Positions 57,132-64,000 of a stretch of 64,000 nucleotides of DNA are shown here, one piece after another (position 1 is the stretch's first letter; each line of letters opens with the position of its first letter). The stretch comes from Acholoe squamosa. Lineage: Eukaryota > Annelida > Polychaeta > Phyllodocida > Polynoidae. The stretch is from the NCBI GenBank assembly GCA_949317995.1, contig OX439045.1, positions 43,047,693-43,111,692 of the forward strand. The letters run 5' to 3'. Under the pieces are notes generated by a model. The model worked only from the letters and a program-made list of their open reading frames with translations, was not told the origin of the DNA and did not search any database. The translations under genes and the position numbers were made by a program.

Positions 57132-60100
57132 GGAGGGGTCTCCCGAGGGGCAAGGAAGGGGATCCCAGTGACAAATCTTGCCATGATATCACCATCCGTG
57201 ATGATAGTTCACATGAAGTAACAAGATCGCCTAACACCGAGGTGGTTGTAGACACCCGGAAGGTTAGGGAAGCTGATATAACAGGTGCTATGGGAGCACA
57301 GGGGAAACCCAATATCAGTAACGAGGCAGGCGGCTATTCGTTAGCCAAGGTCTGTGGTGCCCACCTGCCCCCGGGTCATCCTTGTCTGGAATTCTTAAAA
57401 GGATGTGGATTGACTCCTGGTGTGAAAAATGACGTTCCGATTGTCACGGACATGCCCTCTGTTCTAAACGGAAGGCGGTGGTATGTTTGCCTTACTGTTA
57501 ACGGAAGGTCTGCCGAATTCCTTGTGGATACGGGAGCTAGCCACTCTTGTATCTCCAAGGGGTTCTACGACCTTATACCGGATGAACATGATACTCTCAA
57601 ATCGGGAGGAAGTGCTCAGACGGCCGACGGCAGTACCTTGCAAACGTATGGTAGAACTTGTGTGAGACTACAGTTAGATGGTATACATGACTATGTCATG
57701 AGCGCCACCGTTGCGGATATAGCAGATGAGGGGATACTCGGGTTGGATTTCGCATCCCTGTATGGTGCTGTATTGGAACCCCAAACAGGAGTGTTGAGTG
57801 TGAGATACCCGTACCCCGTGAAGGTTAGATGTGCACTGAGACAAGTGAGCAGTATGGCTAGTGTGGCACACACTGTGCGAATCCCTCCGGGAGTAGCCTG
57901 TGATGTGCTTGTAAGAAGTGATCCTGCAATGCGTAACAAACCTGCAGTGATAGAACCGGATGTAGTTACTTTGTCAGGTATTGGATTAAATTCTGTAGAT
58001 ACGATAGTAGCGAATGCATCCTGGTCGGTAGTACCTGTCTCCAATACTGGAAACACTACTATCTACTTGAAAAAGGGACAAGTTTTTGGAAACGTGACCC
58101 TTTCGGAAACTGTAACGGATAGTAAGCTAAGCTTACAGAAGGTAACAGGAGATGATGAAATTTCGGAAGACTTACTTAAGTTGTATGAAGAAACTTCATT
58201 AGAAGATCCGGAACACCGGAAAGAGTTCTATGATATGCTCTGTCAGTATCATACTGCCTTTGCCAAACCTGGTGAAAAACTAGGTACGACAAATAAGGTA
58301 TTACATAAAATAGATACTGGAGATGCCGAACCCTTTAAGATACCGTATAGACGGTTACCCTTAGCAAAAAAGAGAGTAGCTGAGGATGAAATAAATAAGA
58401 TGTTGGAACAGGATGTAATAGTCCCTTCTAATAGTCCATGGAGTAGTCCTGTGTGTATGGTAACAAAAAAAGACGGTACTATCCGTTTCTGCATAGACTA
58501 CAGGAAGTTGAATGGAATAACGAAAAAGAATTCGTATCCATTACCGAGAATAGATGAAACCATTGACTCCTTAGGAGGAAACAGTTGGTTTTGTACCCTA
58601 GACTTGCAATCAGGCTATTGGCAAGTGGGAATGAACCCTTCAGATATGGAGAAAACTGCATTTTCAAGTCATATTGGATTATTCCAATATAATGTAATGC
58701 CGTTTGGATTGTGCAATGCACCTGCAACATTTGAAGCAATGATGGAAACAATTCTAAGTGATTTATTGTGGAAAAGATGTCTTGTATATCTAGACGATGT
58801 CATTGTCTTCGGAAAAACATTCGAAGAATGTTCTAATAACCTAAAAATGGTACTAGAACGTATTATCTCTAATGGTCTCAAATTAAAACCTAAGAAATGC
58901 CACATGTTTAGAAAGTCCATAAATTATTTGGGCCGCATCATCAGTGATGAAGGAATAAAGGCTGATCCGGAAAAAATCGAATCAGTTACGAATTGGAATA
59001 GACCTAAAACACCCAAAGAAGTGAGGTCCTTTTTAGGATTCTGTTCCTATTACAGGGAATTTATTCCGAATTATTCTAGAGTCAGTTACCCATTACAAGC
59101 AATAGCTAACTGGACTCCAGGAAGTACCAGGGAAAAATTTCCTTGGACACATGAACAGGAAAACGCTTTTCGAAAGCTAAAAGACCTGTTCACGAGTACT
59201 CCCGTATTGCAATATCCGAATGAGACGGATCATTTCATACTGGATACTGATGCTAGTAATGATAGCATTGGTGCAGCTCTCTCGCAAGTCCAAAATGGGA
59301 GAGAAGTGCCAATTGCCTTTGCCAGCAATACACTGAGCAAGACCCAGCGCAATTACTGCACAACCAAAAGAGAGTTGTTAGCAGTAGTCGTATATACCAA
59401 GAAGTTCAAACATTTTCTATGGGGAACGAACTTTACTTTGCGTACGGATCATTCCTCTTTAAGGTGGCTACTGAACTTCCGAGATGCTGAAGGCATGTTA
59501 GGCCGATGGCTAGCCCATTTATCCGAATATGGGCTTGAACATCAACAGATTCAGCATAGACCCGGAGTTAAGCATTTAAATGCTGATGCTTTGTCTCGAA
59601 TACCAATCCGGAAATGTGACAATCCGGATTGTACTGACTGTGGAGCTCATAAGGCAGTGTTAGCAGGGATTCGAAGACCATTCGTACCCCTAGTTGCCAG
59701 TATACTGGATTGGTCTATGGATCACATACGACATTTCCAGGAAGCTGACTCGATAACTGCACAGCTACTGCAATTAGTACCAAAGGGTATACGTCCAGTT
59801 AGACCAGAGGTCTCTCTGGAAAATCGAGAAATGAGAAGGTTTCTTGCTCAATGGACAGAGCTTGAAGTCCGGAAAGGCGTGTTATACCGTTGGAAGCCAT
59901 GTAATAATGGTGATAGAATCATGCAAGTGGTGATACCACATGCCATGAGACATGACATTATGTACTTTTGTCATGGACATCGGACCAGTGGTCATTTCGG
60001 AAGGAAACGCTCGCTAGCACGACTTTCCAAGAAATACTATTGGCCTGGCATGACACGGGACTTGCAAAGATGGATAACCACCTGTCCGGATTGTTGTAAA

Positions 60101-61327
60101 AACAAACCCGGACCCGGGATGGGCAAACTTCCCCTATCCCAAGAACTTTTCGGAGTTAGATTCGCAAGAATCGGGGTAGATATTATTAGTGGATTTAATA
60201 CAACCGCTAATGATAATACCTGTATGATGGTAGTGTGTGATTATTATACGAAATACACTAAAGTATTTCCACTACCGGATCACAAAGCAATTACTTGCGC
60301 CGAAGCTTTTGTAAAAGGTTGGGTACTAAGCTTCGGTGTACCATTAATGTTACACAGTGACCAAGGCAGAGAGTTCGAATCAAATCTCTGGCAGGGTATG
60401 TGCGAATACTTGGCTATTTGCAAGACTAGAACCAATCCGTATAGACCACAAAGCGACGGATTAGTGGAAAGGTTCAATAGAACCCTCATCCAAGTCCTAA
60501 AGTCACTCGTTAATGAGCATATGGATGACTGGGATGAGCAATGTCATTTTGTGACACATGCTTATAATAGTACAGTACATTCAAGTACAAATTGTTCTCC
60601 GAACCTTTTAGTATTCGGAGAGGATTTGATAATGCCTGCTGACCTAGTTTTTGGAGTCGTAGGAATGGACCCTGAACTACCTTGCCATGTAGTTTTTGTG
60701 GAATGTTTAAGAGACAGATTTAGAAAAGCATATGAGTCTGTCCGAATTGATTTGGAGAAAAGTGCCAAATGGCAGAAAGTAGGATACGATACCGATCTAA
60801 AACATCGGAAATTCCAATCCGGAGACAGAGTCCTTAGATTACATGAACCACTTAGACACATAAAATTAGCGTCTAATTGGGACGGTCCCTTTACTATAAC
60901 ACAAATTATCAGTGATTGTACCGTAATTATTAAATCTGACCTTGGTCGACTCTATAAGTCAAATGTGGCTAGATTAAGGAGATGGTCTGGGAGGGAGACC
61001 TCCACAGAAATGTATGGTGAAGGTTCCGAAAGGATCCTGAATCAGAATCGCATAATAGACCAGGTAAAGAACACTACAGTGAAGCGTGGTCAAGGTAGAC
61101 CCAAAAAGTGTTCCGAATCAGTAACACCCACGCCAACACCGATTAAGCGTGGGGGAGTTAAAAAAGTCTCGGCAGGTGAAGACAAAAAGAAGAGGAAAGG
61201 TGTTTCTAAGGCTAAGAAGCACCTAGAGAAAGCTCTTCAAACTGTCAGGTCCGATAAAGAACTATCCGAGAAGGGGAGATACGTTCGCCGCAGCCCCCGA
61301 ATTGCCCAGAGGACTGCAGTGACCTAA
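57132..61327 (+). CDS. pol: Pol polyprotein: protease, RT, RNase H, integrase
   Basis: The frame is open from 57092 and uninterrupted to 61327. It lacks an early ATG, so synthesis by frameshift from gag is likely. Residues counted from the GTG at 57242: aspartic protease FLVDTGASHS (96-100 is DTGAS); reverse transcriptase with FCTLDLQSGYWQV and the YLDD active site at 516-519; RNase H with DTDAS at 668-672; integrase with an HHCC zinc module (HGHRTSGHFG, then CPDCC, from 911) and the catalytic triad D980, D1040, E1076 (spacing D-59-D-35-E). The GPF module at 1215-1217 is followed by a basic Lys/Arg-rich tail. All catalytic residues are present. These enzymes mature Gag-Pol, copy the RNA and insert the DNA. 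No chromodomain is evident after GPF. Confidence 0.95.
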
Positions 61328-61836
61328 CCTGTATACACAACGAGTGTAATGTTTACATTTAGAGGAACGGATGACAACTGACCCTAAAGGCTTATTTGTC
61401 GCCCTCGCATGATGTACCAATGGGTAGTGGACGGATAATCCGGTGGATTTGCTTAAGCTTTCCATAATCTCCACTTAAATCCCCAGTCGAGCCATCGGGG
61501 TGAGCGATAATTACCTAAAAACAATCAGTTTGTTGATGTACCGCCTGTAGCACGTGCGTTTCCGCATGACGTCACCGTGTCCAGTCTCGGCTGACCTCTC
61601 GTGACCTCGCGGACCGCGGGGAAATGACGTCACGAAAGCTGGCCTGTCGCCATATTTGTTTTCGGTAACGTCCAAGACGGTCGAGCTCGCTCCCTTCTTG
61701 GATTTTACCGGCTAAGCAAACCCCCCGCTGCTCCTCCAGAGTCTGTCTCCTGGTAGACAGACTCCGTTTGTGCCGGCCCCGGCGCCGTAAAAGCCGGAAA
61801 AAGGAGTAGTTTACTCCCGTGGTCGATTCCCCAGTC
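61328..61836 (+). promoter_or_regulatory. Pol-ORF3 spacer with CRE and E-box sites
   Basis: The 509-nt gap between pol and ORF3 becomes GC-rich from about 61540. It holds CACGTG (61551-61556), two perfect CRE palindromes TGACGTCA (61567-61574 and 61625-61632) and CCATATTTG (about 61650). No TATA box, LTR end or PBS is seen. It resembles a TATA-less animal promoter and 5' UTR, so ORF3 might have its own transcript. It could equally be a spliced leader region. Function is inference. Confidence 0.4.
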
Positions 61837-64000
61837 ATGGCTGAGGAATCCGTAGCTGCAGCCAAGCTATCCGGTGACCCGGATAAGCTGACTCCGTCCG
61901 CAGAAGCTTTTCCGGAAGCTTTGTCGCCTGTTACACAGGAAGAGAGCGAGATGATGGACGTGGAGGAACCCACGGATCGCTCGTTCGAGGAGAAGCTGGC
62001 TTCATTCTCACTCAATGAGCCAGAGAAACTGCTATCTCCACTCCCAGCAGAGGGATCCGGAGCGACTGCGAGTGCTGAACCCGCAGCGACAGAGTCCGAA
62101 ACTACCCAAGTCGACGGACAGAAGGATGAGTGGAAGCCAGCAGTGGCGGAGCCTTTTCCAGCTAGTTATGATGGTCGCTACCTGTATGTCCACCCGGAAC
62201 TGCAGGCACAAGTGACCTACGCGGACGGGACACCAGTCAGGATGGACCCGAAAGTCAGGATAGCTATCGAGGGCGTCATGGCTCCCGAACAGCTAACCAG
62301 GATGCCTCCCGAGTGGCTTCGAGACTGGCCGTGGTTCCAACGGGGACTTATGGTGGACGCCGGTTTCCGTGAAACCGTGTACGCAGCTAACCGAGCCTTC
62401 GAGCTCGGAGCGTATCCGAAGCCTGACAAGTCCCTGTGGAACGTCAAGGCTACGAACATTAACTGGGTAGGCTGTGTCTGGGATACCGATGGCCAGACCT
62501 ACCCACGCCCTAGTGCTATCCGGACGCCGTGCCGGACCACTAAGGAATTCCGGGAGGCCGCTGCTAACTTCGAGCAGTGGGACGACGGTTACTACATAAC
62601 CGAACAGGAATTGGTGGATGTCCAGAACAATTCACTAATCGGATTGGACCGAGCTGCAGCCCTTCGGACGGTTATTGTCCGCCGCATGACTGCCGAACAG
62701 GAGGCACAGGAAGAGGCTAAGAGGGCCGCGGAAGCACCCGCACCTCCTATCCCCGACCTGAAGCTTGCCACCAGAAGCTCCGCCAGTGCTACATCAGCTA
62801 CCGGCAGCACTACTACTCCAGTAGAAGCCACGACCTCCAGCACATCCGGAACCCAGGAACCGGAGGAAGACTGGAAGGTCAGTAAGAACCGACGATCCGC
62901 TGCTCGGAAGCTCAAGAATCTCCCGGATTCTGCGAGAGCCGAGCCGAAACCCAGCACCTCAACCACTGGTAGTACTGCCATGGAGGTTGAGTCGTCTGAC
63001 GAGGAGTCGGTGCACGAATCCTCGGTTGAGTATGATGAGAAGGCCACTCCATCAACTCAAACCGAGGCCGAACGTTGGGCTAACGCCAAATCCGGATTCA
63101 AAACCCGGATCCCGACGTGTTTCTCCGACTGTGCGTACGGAGTTAAGAAGGACGGCTCTACCCTCTATGCCTGTCCAGACTCAATCAATAAGAACGATGA
63201 GTCGGATGATGAAGATTGGATGCGCCTTTCGGACGAGGACCCCAATCCGAGCAAAGCCTATCGAAAGATGTGGCTTATGCTAAACCACACCGAAGGGTAT
63301 TACACTTATACCCAGAGGAGGAAGCTGCGTTGGGCTTTAGAGAAGTGGTACGGTGACGATCAAAAGTCCTGTCCCTTCTCTATCTGCCAGGATGCGAGTG
63401 ATGTCTCGATCCGGACCTGGAGTACTCCAGCCCGGTTCCAAAGGCATCTGGTAGAGGCCCACTTCCACCATCACCCGGTTTACATTTGTGATCCGAGTTA
63501 TGGTAAGAAGGGCAAGAAGTGTACTACGAAGGTGCAATACAACCGACGTAGTGATCTGGCTAGACACCAGAAGAAATGCCACGCAGAAGGTTTGGACGGG
63601 GCCCGGAAGCGCATCATGGAGCTTCATCAGGAACTCATGAAGGAGTTCGATAGCCTGAGCGAGGATGCTTGGTCTAAGATCCGACCAGGGGACCAAGTCC
63701 TCTGCGAAGTTCCGAAGACCAAGGATTCGAAACTCCGAGCAAAGATAGTCCTGACTCCTGGAAAGGGTAAATTGGACATGCACGAGTCTCTCTGGCAGAA
63801 ATGCGAGGAATCCGGAAAGGATGCAAAGAGAGCTCGTGAAAGGAGCAGGAGAGACCAGAACCGTGGCGGCAACGGTAATGGTCAGAGCACAACAAAACCA
63901 AAGGTCAGAGCAGAGGACCGTTCCAGGTCCCCTCTGACAAGGCACCCCGCAGAACAGGCTCAGGGCACTCCGGTGTTCAAGAAGCCTGAACCTGCCGGAT
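61837..64000 (+). CDS. ORF3, large uncharacterised protein with Cys/His clusters (runs off window)
   Basis: From an ATG in strong context (GTCATGG) preceded in frame by TAG at 61807, the frame is open for 721 codons and leaves the window without a stop. The N terminus is acidic (MAEESVAAAKLSGDPDK). Residues about 100-300 look globular with Trp-rich segments (PPEWLRDWPWFQRG, DKSLWNVKATNINWVGCVW). Residues about 300-420 are Ala/Ser/Thr/Glu-rich and low-complexity. Cys/His clusters follow: C428/C432/C446, then C512-x4-C517 with H537-x4-H542, and C551-x10-C562 with H577-x4-H582, resembling irregular C2H2 fingers. The end is basic (KRARERSRRDQNRGG) and nuclear-signal-like. Base composition is visibly GC-richer than gag-pol, yet frequent TCCGGA and CCGGAT codon pairs occur in both. 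It could be an accessory ORF of the Ty3/gypsy element, part of another mobile element, or a host gene. No known family is recognised. Confidence 0.75.
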   Translation, partial: MAEESVAAAKLSGDPDKLTPSAEAFPEALSPVTQEESEMMDVEEPTDRSFEEKLASFSLNEPEKLLSPLPAEGSGATASAEPAATESETTQVDGQKDEWKPAVAEPFPASYDGRYLYVHPELQAQVTYADGTPVRMDPKVRIAIEGVMAPEQLTRMPPEWLRDWPWFQRGLMVDAGFRETVYAANRAFELGAYPKPDKSLWNVKATNINWVGCVWDTDGQTYPRPSAIRTPCRTTKEFREAAANFEQWDDGYYITEQELVDVQNNSLIGLDRAAALRTVIVRRMTAEQEAQEEAKRAAEAPAPPIPDLKLATRSSASATSATGSTTTPVEATTSSTSGTQEPEEDWKVSKNRRSAARKLKNLPDSARAEPKPSTSTTGSTAMEVESSDEESVHESSVEYDEKATPSTQTEAERWANAKSGFKTRIPTCFSDCAYGVKKDGSTLYACPDSINKNDESDDEDWMRLSDEDPNPSKAYRKMWLMLNHTEGYYTYTQRRKLRWALEKWYGDDQKSCPFSICQDASDVSIRTWSTPARFQRHLVEAHFHHHPVYICDPSYGKKGKKCTTKVQYNRRSDLARHQKKCHAEGLDGARKRIMELHQELMKEFDSLSEDAWSKIRPGDQVLCEVPKTKDSKLRAKIVLTPGKGKLDMHESLWQKCEESGKDAKRARERSRRDQNRGGNGNGQSTTKPKVRAEDRSRSPLTRHPAEQAQGTPVFKKPEPAG

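Larger units (their letters stand above)
53832..64000 (+). mobile_element. Ty3/gypsy-type LTR retrotransposon (3' part beyond window)
   Basis: The order is 5' LTR, PBS, gag, pol (PR-RT-RH-IN), then a downstream ORF. Gag and pol are both uninterrupted, and all catalytic residues inspected are present, so this looks like a young, potentially active copy. The order RT-RH-IN with a GPF module after integrase is diagnostic of Ty3/gypsy rather than Ty1/copia or BEL. No sequence resembling the 5' LTR follows pol within the window, so the element is longer than 10 kb if the third ORF belongs to it. Otherwise it is truncated shortly after 61327. Confidence 0.8.

Noticed and set aside
61328..61560. 3' LTR of the Ty3/gypsy element directly after pol
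   Set aside because: No similarity to 53832-54208 could be found; no TATA, AATAAA or CCCTTACA end in the expected arrangement.
61572..63945. Minus-strand frames of 147, 151 and 202 codons opposite ORF3
   Set aside because: They are shadows of the GC-rich 721-codon plus-strand ORF, which has a better start and is far longer.

Overview
This is a non-coding, repeat-dominated stretch of an animal nuclear genome. It has no prokaryotic gene organisation, no operons and no convincing multi-exon host gene. It contains many kinds of eukaryotic transposable element: a Ty3/gypsy LTR element, a DIRS-like element, a LINE remnant, short tailed retroposons, TIR-type MITEs and a miniature LTR element. It also has microsatellites and minisatellites. 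The mixture, and a short retroposon ending in an (ACTC)n tail like those I associate with molluscs and other lophotrochozoans, suggest a marine invertebrate. That placement is an inference; the species cannot be named from this sequence.

Layout. 1-10.5 kb: AT-rich sequence with a decayed LINE 3' end on the minus strand (1640-2260), one copy of a three-copy dispersed repeat (6501-6660), and a 1.97-kb TTAA-flanked inverted-repeat element (7742-9713) carrying about 12.5 units of a ~62-bp minisatellite. 10.57-11.23 kb: a 0.66-kb non-coding element with two 222-bp LTRs. Each LTR carries a tRNA-like sequence with intact A and B boxes and a TTTT terminator, and the primer-binding site beside LTR 1 is complementary to the 3' end of that same tRNA type. 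11.2-49.5 kb: mostly unannotatable sequence studded with MITEs of several superfamilies (palindromic, TA-flanked, TTAA-flanked, and a hAT-like one with an exact 8-bp duplication), tandem repeats, AT microsatellites, a retroposon with an exact 15-bp target duplication, and a local 0.7-0.9-kb tandem duplication. 49.5-52.3 kb: a decayed DIRS-like retrotransposon (gag-like, RT, RNase H, conserved C-terminal block; no tyrosine recombinase seen).

53.8-64.0 kb: the best coding region, an apparently intact Ty3/gypsy-type element. It has a 5' LTR with TATA box and poly(A) signal, a PBS, a large Gag with coiled coil and CCHC knuckle, and a Pol in the -1 frame with protease, RT, RNase H, DD35E integrase and GPF module. 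After a 0.5-kb gap with two perfect CRE palindromes, a third ORF of at least 721 codons begins at 61837 and runs off the end of the window. It is acidic and Ser/Thr-rich and has Cys/His clusters resembling C2H2 fingers. The 3' LTR is not in the window, so ownership of this third ORF is unresolved.

The most notable items are the tRNA-bearing miniature LTR element, the downstream ORF3 with its CRE-containing leader, and the TTAA element that carries a minisatellite.
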